Assembly: GCF_051195255.1 (NCBI RefSeq)
Contig: NZ_JBNJLK010000010.1
Location: 1 to 64,000, forward strand
DNA: 64,000 nucleotides
Source: Falsirhodobacter sp051195255
GTDB lineage: Bacteria; Pseudomonadota; Alphaproteobacteria; Rhodobacterales; Rhodobacteraceae
Reading direction: 5' to 3'
Below the pieces are notes generated by a model. It had not been told where the DNA came from, searched no databases, and worked only from the letters and a program-made list of their open reading frames with translations. Below, one piece after another: positions 34,394 to 44,519 of this stretch; position 1 is the stretch's first letter; every line of letters starts with the position of its first letter. The position numbers and the translations under genes were made by a program.

Positions 34394-35098
34394 ATGGCCG
34401 CCACCTATCCCGTCGACGGGACCAACCGTATGAAACGCCGGCATGACCGCGGCTTCTACGACCATGAGACGGTTCACCGGCTGCTGGACGCGGCGGCCCT
34501 GTGCCACGTGTCCTATGTCATCGACGGGCAGCCCTTCTGCACGCCCACCCTGTTCTGGCGCAAGAACAGCACGCTGTATTGGCACGGCAGCAGCGCCAGC
34601 CGGATGCTGCGCAACCAGGCCGAAGGGCACCCCGTCTGCCTGACGGTGACGCATCTGGACAGCCTTGTGCTGGCGCGCTGCGGCTTCAACCATTCGGCCG
34701 ATTACCGGTCCGTCATGGCCTTCGGCCGCGCCCGCCCTGTGACCGATCCCGCAGAGAGGGCGGAAGCGCTGGTGGATGCGGTGGACCTGCTCTTCGCCGA
34801 CCGGACCGCCGGCCTGCGTCCCAGCACGGGGCAGGAGATCAAGGCCACCGGCGTCATCGCGATGGACATCGAACGCGCCTCGGCCAAGATCCGCGCCAAG
34901 GGCGTCGTCGACGAGGAGGAGGATTACGACCTGCCCATCTATGCCGAGCGCATCCCCGTGCGCACGGTGCTGGGCGCGCCGGAGCCCTGTTCCCGCCTGC
35001 AACCCGGCGTGGAGCGCCCAGCATCGCTGGCCGGCTATCACGAAGGTCGCCCGCTGGAGGACGCGTTGGCCGAGGTTCGGAGCGCGGCCGGGGACTGA
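34394..35098 (+). CDS. Pyridoxamine 5'-phosphate oxidase-family flavin-nucleotide-binding protein
   Basis: About 234 residues from the ATG following AAGGAG. The protein starts MAATYPVDGTNRMKRRHDRG and shows the split-barrel flavin-binding fold: YDHETVHRLLDAAALCHVSY, LYWHGSSASRMLRNQAEGHP and the FNHSADYRSVMAFGRARPV segment. Family members bind FMN, haem or F420 and are often annotated only as PPOX-like. Its pairing with a divergent MocR regulator is common and suggests a link to vitamin B6 or an amine substrate, but the reaction is not known. A convergent ABC permease gene ends 4 bases after its stop. Confidence 0.8.
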   Translation: MAATYPVDGTNRMKRRHDRGFYDHETVHRLLDAAALCHVSYVIDGQPFCTPTLFWRKNSTLYWHGSSASRMLRNQAEGHPVCLTVTHLDSLVLARCGFNHSADYRSVMAFGRARPVTDPAERAEALVDAVDLLFADRTAGLRPSTGQEIKATGVIAMDIERASAKIRAKGVVDEEEDYDLPIYAERIPVRTVLGAPEPCSRLQPGVERPASLAGYHEGRPLEDALAEVRSAAGD

Positions 35099-35102
35099 TC
35101 CC

Positions 35103-35882
35103 TCAGGCCATCATCCGCTTGCGGCAATGCTGCAGCCACAGCCCCGTGATGCCGATGCAGATCGTGGCGACGATGAAGGTGAAGGCCGCGGCGGCGATGG
35201 CGGGGGACAGGTTGTCGCGCAGTTGCAGGAACATCTGGCGGGCCAGCGTCCGCTGGTTCGGACCGGCGAGGAAGATGGTCAGCACCACCTCGTCCAGCGA
35301 ATTGGCGAAGGCGAAGACGAAGCCCGTCACGATCCCCGGCAGCGCCATCGGCAGCGTCACCAGCCACAGGACGGCGGGCGGCGGCGCGCCAAGGCTGGCG
35401 GCGGCACGTTCCACGCCGCCGTCCACGCTGGCCAGCGCCGCCGTGACCGACAGCACGGTGAACGGGATCGACAGGACGGCGTGGCCGATGATCAGCCCGG
35501 CATAGGTGCTGCCCAGCCCCAGCCGGGCATAGATCAGCTGCATCCCGACCCCCAGAACCACGGCGGGTGTCGCCATCGGCAGCAGGAACACCATCCGCGC
35601 CAGCGCCACCGGCGCCCCGACCCGCCCCCGCAGCCCCAGGGCCGCCAGCGTTCCCAGCACCGTCGCCAGCGCCGAGGAGGCAAGGCCCACGATCAGGCTG
35701 TTCCAGATCGACAGCCGCCAGCCCGGATCGCCGAACAGGACCACGAACCAGCGCAGGGACCACCCCTCGATCGGGAAGGAGACGAAACCGCCCGCGTTGA
35801 AGGCGATGGGCAGGATGACGATCAGCGGCCCCATCAGGAACAGGACACAGAGTGTGCCCCAGAGGAATTTGATCGCGCCCAT
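35103..35882 (-). CDS. Polyamine-type ABC transporter permease (PotC-like)
   Basis: About 259 residues with six hydrophobic segments. It has the binding-protein-dependent transport signature near the middle (ERAAASLGAPPPAVLWLVTL, the EAA loop that docks the ATPase). It resembles the second permease of spermidine/putrescine (PotC) or Fe3+ type uptake systems. It is the last gene of a four-gene operon whose order is binding protein, ATPase, permease, permease. Its start abuts the stop of the preceding permease with no gap. The actual substrate cannot be read from the sequence. Confidence 0.85.
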   Translation of the reverse strand: MGAIKFLWGTLCVLFLMGPLIVILPIAFNAGGFVSFPIEGWSLRWFVVLFGDPGWRLSIWNSLIVGLASSALATVLGTLAALGLRGRVGAPVALARMVFLLPMATPAVVLGVGMQLIYARLGLGSTYAGLIIGHAVLSIPFTVLSVTAALASVDGGVERAAASLGAPPPAVLWLVTLPMALPGIVTGFVFAFANSLDEVVLTIFLAGPNQRTLARQMFLQLRDNLSPAIAAAAFTFIVATICIGITGLWLQHCRKRMMA

Positions 35883-37042
35883 CTACGCCCTCGCCAGTTG
35901 GGTGGACAAACGCTGGTACAGGGCGAAGATCACCACCGTCACGATCAGCAGCACAAGGCCAAGCGCGCTGGCCAGCGGCCAGTTCGCCTGCCGGATCGCG
36001 TATTCCGCCACGAAGGAACTGATGAGCTGGTCATTCCCGCCCCCCAGCAGCGCCGGCAGGATGTAGAAGCCGAGCGAGGTCATGAAGACCAGCAGCCCGC
36101 CCGACACGATGCCCGGCATGGCCAGCGGCAAAAGCACCGTGCGGAAGGCCGCGATCGGGTGTGCCCCCATCGACGCCGCCGCCGGCATCAGGTTCTTCGG
36201 CATGGCGATCAGCACGCTGTAGATGGACAGGATCATGAAGGGCAGCATGACATGCGTCATCGCGATCACCACGCCGGTGCGGGTGAACAGCAGGGGCAGC
36301 GCCTCTCGCATCCCGCCGAGCGTCTGCAGGATTCGGCTGAGGATCCCGTCATTCTGCAGGATGATGAGCCAGGCCGTGCAGCGCACCAGCACCGAGGTCC
36401 ACATGGGCAGGAGGACCGAGGCCATCAGCACGTTGCGCACCCAGCCCGACGTCGCCAGCATCAGCATGGCGAAGGGCAGCCCGATCAGCGCACACAGCCC
36501 CGTCACCAGCGCCGAGATGCCCAACGTCCGCAGGAAGATCTGCACATGGACGGACTGGCCGGCGGGCAAACCCGTTATCCCGTCCGGTCCCTGCTGAAGG
36601 TCCAGCGCCGCCAGAAGGAAGCGGCCGGTATAGGGCGGCAGGGCCGACCGGATCGTCTCCCAGTACACCGGCTGGGCCCAGCGGTCGTCCAGCGCCACCA
36701 GATCGACCGGCCCCGTGCCGCGCGCCACCGCCTGCTGCGTGCGCCCGAACAGCGACCGGAATCCGGAGGTCTGGCTGTTCAGCCGCCGCACCGCGTCGCC
36801 CATCCGGTCCTGCGGGGTCGCGCGGATGTCGGCCGCCAGCGCCTGCTGCATGGCCTCCGTCGGCGCCTGCCCGTCCCAGTCGCCGATCACGCGGCCCAGT
36901 TCGGGAAAGGCGCTGGACACCTCGCGGTCCGATACGGCGGTGGTGAAGATGCTGATCATCGGCCACAGGAAGAACACGCCCAGAAAGGCGACCAGCGGCA
37001 GGACAAGGGCCGCAGCGCGCAGGCCCGGCAGGCGTCGTCGGA

Positions 37043-37046
<4 letters not shown>
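35883..37046 (-). CDS. Polyamine-type ABC permease (PotB-like) with enlarged periplasmic loop
   Basis: About 387 residues, roughly 100 more than usual PotB proteins. The first membrane helix (ALVLPLVAFLGVFFLWPMIS) is followed by a ~150-residue hydrophilic insert (~40-190) before the conserved permease core, which holds the EAA loop (AAASMGAHPIAAFRTVLLPL). The start codon overlaps the ATPase stop (ATGA). The insert could contact the binding protein; such extended loops occur in a minority of alphaproteobacterial permeases. The PotB-like core is intact. Confidence 0.85.
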
Positions 37047-38101
<1,055 letters not shown>

Positions 38102-38113
38102 TCCGGCCTCCGT

Positions 38114-39154
38114 TCAGGATTGCGCCAGCCAGGCGTTGAAGCGGGCCGACAGTGCCTCGATGTTGTCGACCCAGAACCAGGTGTCGATGGCGAGGGCCGA
38201 TCCAAAGTTCTCGGGCGCGGTCAGCAGTTCGGAGGCGGCCTCGGGCGTCAGCATCTCCATCGCGGCGGTGTTCGGGACGCCGTAGGGCAGCACGGCCGGC
38301 ATCTTCGACAGGTTTTCCGGCTGGCTCATGAAGGACACAAGCTGCATCGCCTCGTCCTTCATGGGGGTGCCCTTCAGGATGACCCAGCTGTCGGTGGCGT
38401 AAAGCGCCTCGTTGAAGGTCAGCTGGAAGTTGCGCTTTTCATCCCGCGCGGCCATCTTCAGCCGCCCGTCATAGGCGGCGGTCATCACGACCTCCCCCGC
38501 GCCCAGAAGCTGCAGCACCTGCGCGCCCGATTCCCACCAGACGACGTCGGACTTGATCTCGTCCAGCTTGGCGAAGGCGCGGTCGACGCCTTCGGGGGTG
38601 GCCAGCACCTCGTACACCTCGGCGGCCGGGACGCCGTCGGCCATCAGCGCGATTTCAAGCGAGCCCTTGGCCCCCTTGCGCAAGCCCCGCTTGCCGGGGA
38701 AACGCTCCGTGTCCCACATGTCGGCCCAGCTTGTGGGCGTGCCGTCCAGTTTGTCCCCGTCCCAGCTGAGGGCGAAGGCCCAGGTCAGCGTTCCCGCGCC
38801 GCAATCGGAGGCACCGCCTTCGGCGAACTGGTCGCGGGTGCCTATGGCGTCCCAGTCCAGCGGTTCGTAGATGCCGTCGGTGCAGCCCAGCTCCAGCTCG
38901 TCCGCCTCCACCTGCACGACGTCCCAGTTGATGTCGCCGGTGTCCACCTTGGCCTTGATGATCCCGTAGCCCCCGCCCCAGCTTTCCTGTTGAAGCGTAT
39001 GGCCCGTCTTTTCGGTGAAGGGCCCGAACAGGATGTCGGCCTGCGCCGCCTGACCCGCGCCGCCCCAGCCGACCACCGTCAGATCGCGCGCCGCCGCCGG
39101 ACCAAGGCCAAGCGCCAGAACCGTCGCACCAAGGGCAAGACCACGGAATGTCAT
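38114..39154 (-). CDS. Polyamine-type periplasmic substrate-binding protein (PotD-like)
   Basis: About 346 residues starting MTFRGLALGATVLALGLGPA after a perfect AGGAGG. The signal peptide probably ends at AAA near residue 22, and the mature protein begins DLTVVGWGGAGQAAQADILF, typical of class-I binding proteins of the PotD/spermidine group. It also has ELELGCTDGIYEPLDWDAIG and MSQPENLSKMPAVLPYGVPN. It captures the substrate in the periplasm for the transporter encoded downstream. First gene of its operon; a 226-base gap separates it from the preceding operon's last gene. Confidence 0.9.
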   Translation of the reverse strand: MTFRGLALGATVLALGLGPAAARDLTVVGWGGAGQAAQADILFGPFTEKTGHTLQQESWGGGYGIIKAKVDTGDINWDVVQVEADELELGCTDGIYEPLDWDAIGTRDQFAEGGASDCGAGTLTWAFALSWDGDKLDGTPTSWADMWDTERFPGKRGLRKGAKGSLEIALMADGVPAAEVYEVLATPEGVDRAFAKLDEIKSDVVWWESGAQVLQLLGAGEVVMTAAYDGRLKMAARDEKRNFQLTFNEALYATDSWVILKGTPMKDEAMQLVSFMSQPENLSKMPAVLPYGVPNTAAMEMLTPEAASELLTAPENFGSALAIDTWFWVDNIEALSARFNAWLAQS

Positions 39155-39314
39155 GTTGCTTCTTCCTCCTGTCAGATGTTTTTGTTTTTGGCGCAGATCC
39201 CGGGGGTTCATGCCTGTCGGAACGGCCTTTCCTTCAGGCTGGAATGCGGGGTCGCCCGCTGTAAAGCGGGGCGTCATGCCGAAGGCGCGGGAGTTGTGGT
39301 CCGAACAGGACAAA

Positions 39315-39341
39315 GCGCCCGAAGGATGCATCCTTGGGCGC
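39315..39341 (-). terminator. Hairpin after the gamma-glutamyltransferase-like gene
   Basis: GCGCCCGAAGGATGCATCCT continues into TGGGCGC, giving a stem of 13 pairs with one bulged base, followed on the minus strand by TTTG. It lies 40 bases beyond the leftward stop at 39381 and before the next operon's promoter, so it probably ends the long operon that begins with the hydroxyacid dehydrogenase. Confidence 0.5.
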
Positions 39342-39380
39342 CTTGGTGCAGTTTCTGTGCAACTTCAGGTCGTAAGGGTG

Positions 39381-41054
39381 TTATTCCGCCGTGGGCGGCG
39401 TTTCGGGCGCGCGGTCCGGCCAGAACCGGACGCCCGGTTTCGCGAGGCCCCCGCCAACCGCCATGACCGTGCCATCCGCCCGCCAGCAGGCCGCGCCCGT
39501 CATTACGGGACCGAAGGCGATCGCGTTCATGCCGCCCCCGATATGGGGCATGACCTTCACCTTGTGGCCGAAGGCTTCAAGGGCGGCGGTTTGTGGGGCG
39601 AAGGCGCGTTCGATCTCCACTTCCTGACCTTGAGTCCACAGGCGCGGGGCTTCCACGGCCTGCTGGACGGTCATCCCATGGTCGATCAGGTTGACGATGC
39701 CCTGCAGGATCGAGGGGAAGATCCGCAACCCGCCGGGCATCCCAAGCGCCCAGACCGGCTGGCCGTCCTTCGTGACGATCATCGGCGCCATGGACGTGGG
39801 CACCCGCTTGCCCGGCACCACCGACAGCGCCTTGCCCGGACGCGGGTCGAAGTTGGACATGTAGTTGTTGGGGATGATCCCCGTTCCCGGCACCACGAAG
39901 CGCGCGCCGAACAGCCCGTTGATCGTGTGGGTGGCGGTGACGATGTTGCCGTCCTTGTCCGCGATCGTGATATGCGTGGTGTCGGCGCTTTCGCGGCCGA
40001 AGGGGGTCAGCGCCGTGGGCTGCCCGATCCTGGCCGCACATTCGGCGGCGTAGGCCTTCGACATCAGCCGGTCCACCGGAACATCGACAAAGGCGGGGTC
40101 GCCCGAGAACGCGCGACGGTCAATGAAGGCAAGGCGGATCACCTCGGCCATCAGGTGCAGGCTTTCGGGGGTGCCGAAGCCCATTCCCTTCACATCGAAC
40201 CGTTCCAGCAGGTTCAGCATCTGCGGGATGTGCACGCCGGACGATGCGGGCGGCGGCGGGCCGATCACCTCGTATCCGCGATAGGTCCCCGTCAGGGGCG
40301 CCCGCTCCTCCACCCGATAATTGCGCAGATCGTCCAGCGTCAGGTAGCCGGCATCCGCGCCACCGGTCGCCATCCGTTCGACCAGCGCCTGCCCAAGGGC
40401 GCCGCCATGCAGGGCGGCCGCCCCCTCGCGCTGGATCAGGCGCAGGCTTTCGGCGTAATCTGCCATGACCATCCGGTCGCCCGGTTGCAGCACGTGGCCG
40501 CCGGGGGCCACGAGGGCGGCCATCGCGGGATCGGCCAGCAGGTCGTCCCGGAACTCGTGGATCGCACCGGCCAGGTAATGCGTGACGGTGAACCCGCGCG
40601 CGGCGGCGCGGATTGCGGGTTCCACCAGATCGGCAAAGGGCAACCTGCCAAAGCGGGCGTGCATGTCGCACCACCCCTTCAGGTTGCCCGGCACCGCGAC
40701 GGCGGAGGCCCCGACCATGTTCCGCCGCCCTTCCGCATCCATGTAGCGCGCGGGTTCGTCCGACACGGGCGCGTAGATCTCAGGGTGCATCGCCGCGCCC
40801 GCCAGGGACAGCGCGTCGAACACCACGTTCGTGCCATCCGCCATGCGCACATGGGACAGTCCGCCCCCGGCAATCCCGACCATCATGGGCTCCACCACGG
40901 TCAGGGTCAGCAATGCCGCGACGGCCGCGTCGACCGCGTTGCCGCCGGCGGCCAGCATCTCCGCCCCCGCGGCCGATCCCAAGGGATGGTTCGTCACGAC
41001 CATCCCGCCTGATCCGCTGGCGGGGGTCTTGTCGCAGGTGAAGGGCAAGGTCAT
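39381..41054 (-). CDS. Gamma-glutamyltransferase-family (Ntn hydrolase) protein
   Basis: About 557 residues from the ATG at 41054; a TTG three bases earlier is the alternative. The family opening MVVTNHPLGSAAGAEMLAAG and VDAAVAALLTLTVVEPMMVG is clear. The autocatalytic nucleophile is T359 in ADTTHITIADKDGNIVTATH, with the usual TTH motif intact. No signal peptide is seen, unlike the periplasmic Ggt of E. coli, so this enzyme is likely cytoplasmic and may hydrolyse an imported gamma-glutamyl or related amide compound. It is the last gene of an operon with an ABC transporter and an RraA-like protein; it follows the latter by 53 bases. Confidence 0.88.
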   Translation of the reverse strand: MTLPFTCDKTPASGSGGMVVTNHPLGSAAGAEMLAAGGNAVDAAVAALLTLTVVEPMMVGIAGGGLSHVRMADGTNVVFDALSLAGAAMHPEIYAPVSDEPARYMDAEGRRNMVGASAVAVPGNLKGWCDMHARFGRLPFADLVEPAIRAAARGFTVTHYLAGAIHEFRDDLLADPAMAALVAPGGHVLQPGDRMVMADYAESLRLIQREGAAALHGGALGQALVERMATGGADAGYLTLDDLRNYRVEERAPLTGTYRGYEVIGPPPPASSGVHIPQMLNLLERFDVKGMGFGTPESLHLMAEVIRLAFIDRRAFSGDPAFVDVPVDRLMSKAYAAECAARIGQPTALTPFGRESADTTHITIADKDGNIVTATHTINGLFGARFVVPGTGIIPNNYMSNFDPRPGKALSVVPGKRVPTSMAPMIVTKDGQPVWALGMPGGLRIFPSILQGIVNLIDHGMTVQQAVEAPRLWTQGQEVEIERAFAPQTAALEAFGHKVKVMPHIGGGMNAIAFGPVMTGAACWRADGTVMAVGGGLAKPGVRFWPDRAPETPPTAE

Positions 41055-41107
41055 CAACGTTATCCTTGAAGCGGGTCCGGCCGGCGGGCCGGACGGTGGT
41101 AGCGGTG

Positions 41108-41776
41108 TCAGGCCAGCTTGGCCAGAACCTTGGCCGTGGCGCCCGACAGGTCGCCCAGTTTGGCCTGACCTTGGCGCACCTGCGCCTCGCGCGCTTTGCC
41201 ACGGATCTGGATGTCGATGGCCTTTTGCGCTTCGGACGCCACCTCGTCCCGCGGGAGGACCAGAACGCCGGATTCGTCGGCCAGAACCGCGTCGCCGGGC
41301 ATCACGACGGTGTTGCCGCAGGACACGGGGATGTTGATCGCGCCGCCGATGTCATAGCTGCGCGTCGTGATGGGAGAGATGCCCTTGCACCACATCGGGA
41401 AGTCGGAGGCGATGATCTCCTCCAGATCCGTGCAGGGGCCGTCGACCACGGCGCCCACGGCGCCCGCGGCCTTGGCCCCCACGGTCACGCCGCCGCCCCA
41501 GCAGGCGTAGCGGTCGTCGTGCAGGCGGTCCACGAAGACGAAATCGCCGGGGCGGATCAAGCTCAGCAAATGATGCAGCAGGGTGGAGTCCGCGCCCGGG
41601 ATGGCGATGGTCACGGCGGTGCCCACGATGCGGCGTCCGGGGATCAGCGGCTGGATCTGGCGGTGCAGGAAGCCGAACTGGCGCCAATGGCCGACGGTGG
41701 CGGTTTCGCACTGGGCCAGCAGGTCCAGATCGGCCTGCGGGATCTGGTCCGGCATCGGGTTGATCTTGTAGCTCAT
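41108..41776 (-). CDS. RraA / HMG-aldolase-fold family protein
   Basis: About 222 residues with the RraA-family pattern: TATVGHWRQFG near the N-terminus, PGRRIVGTAVTIAIPGADST, the FVDRLHDDRYACWGGGVTVG block and VVMPGDAVLADESGVLVLPR. The family contains true RNase E inhibitors, but also class II aldolases acting on oxaloacetate or 4-hydroxy-4-methyl-2-oxoglutarate. The metabolic context (transporter, 2-hydroxyacid dehydrogenase) favours an enzyme of 2-oxo acid metabolism over RNA control. It begins 10 bases after the last permease gene. Confidence 0.82.
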   Translation of the reverse strand: MSYKINPMPDQIPQADLDLLAQCETATVGHWRQFGFLHRQIQPLIPGRRIVGTAVTIAIPGADSTLLHHLLSLIRPGDFVFVDRLHDDRYACWGGGVTVGAKAAGAVGAVVDGPCTDLEEIIASDFPMWCKGISPITTRSYDIGGAINIPVSCGNTVVMPGDAVLADESGVLVLPRDEVASEAQKAIDIQIRGKAREAQVRQGQAKLGDLSGATAKVLAKLA

Positions 41777-41786
41777 GGCCTTTTCC

Positions 41787-42578
41787 TTATTTTCCGAAGG
41801 CTTTGGTAAATCCGACGGTCCGCTCGATCAGCAGCACCATCGACAGGGAGACGACGATCAGCAGCACCGCCAGCACCGCCACCATCGGGTCGGTCCGATC
41901 CTCCACATAGCGGTAGATGGCGACGGGCAGCGTGGTCAGGCGCGGGCCGACCAGGAACAGCGACAGCACGATTTCATCGAAGGACATGATCGCCGCGATG
42001 GCCGAGGAGGCGACGATCCCCGGCACGAGGCGCGGCAGGGTGATCTGCAGGAAGGTCTGCACCGGCGTCGCTCCCAGCGTCATCGCCGCCTGTTCCACAT
42101 CGGTGCCAAGGTTCGACAGGCTGGTCTGCAGGATGCGGACGGAAAAGGGCAGCGTCATCACCAGATGCGCCAGCACCAGCCCCGGAAAGGTCGCGACCAA
42201 CCCCGCCGGGGTGAACACCATCAGGATGCCAAGGCCCAGCATCATCGACGGCAGCACCAGCGGGGCGAGGATCAGGCTCTGGATCGCGCGGCGGCCGGGG
42301 AAGTCCAGCCGCACCAGCGCATAGGCCGCCGGAAGCCCAAGCGCGAGGCTGAGGAACGCGACCACCGCCGCGATGATGGCGCTGTTGCGCAGCCCTTCCA
42401 TGAAGCCCGCGTTCGACAGCACCTCGGCGTACCAGCGCAGGCTCCACGACGTGGGCGGGAAGGACAGGTAGGCGTCGCCGCTGAACGAGATGACGACGAT
42501 CAGCAGCAGCGGCAGGAAGATGGCCGCGAAGACGGCGAACACCCATGCGCGGGCGAGGATAGTGAGAACCTTGGTCAT
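41787..42578 (-). CDS. Polyamine-type ABC permease (PotC-like), second system
   Basis: About 263 residues with six hydrophobic segments and the EAA loop (EQAAMTLGATPVQTFLQITL). It matches the PotC-like second permease of class-I uptake systems. Its ATG overlaps the previous permease stop (ATGA). It belongs to the operon binding protein, ATPase, PotB, PotC, which is separate in sequence from the similar system at 35.1-39.2 kb. The substrate is not defined. Confidence 0.87.
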   Translation of the reverse strand: MTKVLTILARAWVFAVFAAIFLPLLLIVVISFSGDAYLSFPPTSWSLRWYAEVLSNAGFMEGLRNSAIIAAVVAFLSLALGLPAAYALVRLDFPGRRAIQSLILAPLVLPSMMLGLGILMVFTPAGLVATFPGLVLAHLVMTLPFSVRILQTSLSNLGTDVEQAAMTLGATPVQTFLQITLPRLVPGIVASSAIAAIMSFDEIVLSLFLVGPRLTTLPVAIYRYVEDRTDPMVAVLAVLLIVVSLSMVLLIERTVGFTKAFGK

Positions 42579-43447
42579 GCGCGCACCTTCGTCAGGAACC
42601 GGAGAAGAAGGCCCGTCACCACCATCGCCACGATGAACAGGCCCAGCATCAGGAAGGCCAAGGCCGCGGCGGTGGGCCAGTCCAGCGTCATCAGCGCCAG
42701 ATCATAGACCTCGGTCGCCAGAAGGAAGACGCGCCCGCCCCCCAGCAGCGACGGCGTGATGTAGGAGGAGATGGAGAGCACGAAGCCGATCGTCAGCGCC
42801 GCCACCAGTGCGGGCACCGACAGCGGCAGCGTCACCTTCAGGAACACCTCGTGCGGTTTGGCGCCCAGCGACATCGCGGCCTCGTCCAGGCGGGGGTCGA
42901 GGCGGCCGAGGCCGGCGGTGATGGTCAGGAACATGAAGGGCATGATCGCCTCGGTCAGGCCGATGACGACGCCGGTGTAGTTGTTGACCAGCGCCACCGG
43001 GTCGGAAATCACGCCCAGCTTCAGCAGGATCGTGTTCACCAGCCCGCCATTGCCCAGCATCACCATCCAGCCGAACGACCGCACCACTGCCGACACCAGA
43101 AGGGGCGAAGCCGCCAGCACGGTCAGCACCGTCCGCCAGCGCGGGCTGACATTGCGCAGATACAGCGCCACCGGATAGGCCAGCAGCAGCGCCAGCACCG
43201 AACAGGTGACCGACAGTTTCAGCGTGCGGCCCAGCAGGTCAAGGTAATAGCTGTCCCCCAGGATCGCGAGGTAGGTGGCCGGGCTGACCGCCTTCACGAT
43301 GGCGCCGTAGTCCGAGATGTTCAGCGACATGCGGAACAGCCAGAGGATCGGGGCGATGAAGGTCACCGCCAGCACCGCGAGGACAGGGGCCAGCAGGATC
43401 CACGGCGTCATCCGCGATCCGGTTCCGGGGGTGGTGAACGCGTTCAT
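42575..43447 (-). CDS. Polyamine-type ABC permease (PotB-like), second system
   Basis: About 290 residues, normal PotB length, unlike the enlarged counterpart in the neighbouring operon. Hydrophobic segments start at ~15 (MTPWILLAPVLAVLAVTFIA), and the EAA loop is DEAAMSLGAKPHEVFLKVTL. The start overlaps the ATPase stop (ATGA) and the stop overlaps the next permease start. It forms the channel with the PotC-like protein. Confidence 0.87.
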   Translation of the reverse strand: MNAFTTPGTGSRMTPWILLAPVLAVLAVTFIAPILWLFRMSLNISDYGAIVKAVSPATYLAILGDSYYLDLLGRTLKLSVTCSVLALLLAYPVALYLRNVSPRWRTVLTVLAASPLLVSAVVRSFGWMVMLGNGGLVNTILLKLGVISDPVALVNNYTGVVIGLTEAIMPFMFLTITAGLGRLDPRLDEAAMSLGAKPHEVFLKVTLPLSVPALVAALTIGFVLSISSYITPSLLGGGRVFLLATEVYDLALMTLDWPTAAALAFLMLGLFIVAMVVTGLLLRFLTKVRA

Positions 43448-44514
43448 GGCACGAACACCCGCATGTCCGACCCGCGCCAGTCCAGCGCGACCGTGTGGCC
43501 TACATGGGCCAGCGCGTCATCGGGATCCCCCGGGCGGATGTCGGCGATCATGCGCTGACCGCCCGCCAGTTCCAGCTCCGTCTCGATCATGGAGCCGACG
43601 AAGACGCGGCGCAGGACGCGGGCCTTCAGCGGCCCCTCGGCCCGCAGGCGCACGCAATGGGGGCGGATGACGGCCAGCGCCTCCCCCGCGCCTTCCGGCA
43701 GGACGTCGGGCATCGGCAGCGGCTGGCCGTCGATCGCGATGGTCCCGCCCGCGACCCGCGCCTTCAGCGTGTTGGCACGCCCGATGAAGTTCGCCACGAA
43801 GGGCGAGGCGGGGCGGTCGTAGATTTCCGCCGGGGTGCCGATCTGTTCCAGCCGCCCGCCATTCATCACGACGATCCGGTCGCACATGGTCAGTGCCTCC
43901 TGCTGGTCATGGGTGACGAACAGGGTGGTGATGCCGGTGCGGGTCTGGATGTCGCGCAGTTCGAACCGCATCTCGTCGCGCAGGCGGGCGTCGAGGTTCG
44001 AGAGGGGCTCGTCCAGCAGCAGGATCTCGGGCTCGATCACGATGGCGCGGGCGATGGCCACGCGTTGTTGCTGTCCGCCGGACAGGGCGGCGGGGCGGCG
44101 GTCGCCATATTCCTCCAGCCGGACCGCGCGCAGCGCCTCCGCCACGCGGGCGCGCGTTTCCTCCCGCCCGATCTTGCGCAGCTTCAGCCCGAAGGCCACG
44201 TTTTCGGCCACCGTCATGTGCGGAAACAGCGCATAGGACTGGAACACGAGGCCGAGGTTGCGTTCCCATGGCGGCGCGTGCGAGATGTCGCGCCCGCCGA
44301 TGGTGATGCTGCCCCCCGTGGGGGCCAGAAGGCCCGCGAACATCCGCAGCGTCGTGGATTTGCCGCAGCCGGAGGGGCCGAGGACGCCGATGAACTCTCC
44401 CTTCCGGATGTCGAAGGACAGATCGTCCACCGCGGGCTTTGCGCCGCCATAGTCGAAGGTCAGCGCGTCGATGCGGATGTGGGGGTCCGCGGCGATGGGG
44501 GATTGGACGGTCAT
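43444..44514 (-). CDS. Polyamine-type ABC transporter ATPase (PotA-like), second system
   Basis: About 356 residues from MTVQSPIAADPHIRIDALTF. It has Walker A GPSGCGKST, signature LSGGQQQRVAIARAI, Walker B ILLLDEPLSNLD, H-loop LFVTHDQQEALTMCDR and a C-terminal TOBE domain (NFIGRANTLKARVAGG). The start lies 5 bases after the binding-protein stop. It powers the second class-I uptake system in this window. Confidence 0.92.
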   Translation of the reverse strand: MTVQSPIAADPHIRIDALTFDYGGAKPAVDDLSFDIRKGEFIGVLGPSGCGKSTTLRMFAGLLAPTGGSITIGGRDISHAPPWERNLGLVFQSYALFPHMTVAENVAFGLKLRKIGREETRARVAEALRAVRLEEYGDRRPAALSGGQQQRVAIARAIVIEPEILLLDEPLSNLDARLRDEMRFELRDIQTRTGITTLFVTHDQQEALTMCDRIVVMNGGRLEQIGTPAEIYDRPASPFVANFIGRANTLKARVAGGTIAIDGQPLPMPDVLPEGAGEALAVIRPHCVRLRAEGPLKARVLRRVFVGSMIETELELAGGQRMIADIRPGDPDDALAHVGHTVALDWRGSDMRVFVP

Positions 44515-44519
44515 GGCGG

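Noticed and set aside
41055..41057. TTG start for the gamma-glutamyltransferase-like gene.
   Set aside because: An ATG follows immediately with suitable distance from AAGGA; the added residue changes nothing.
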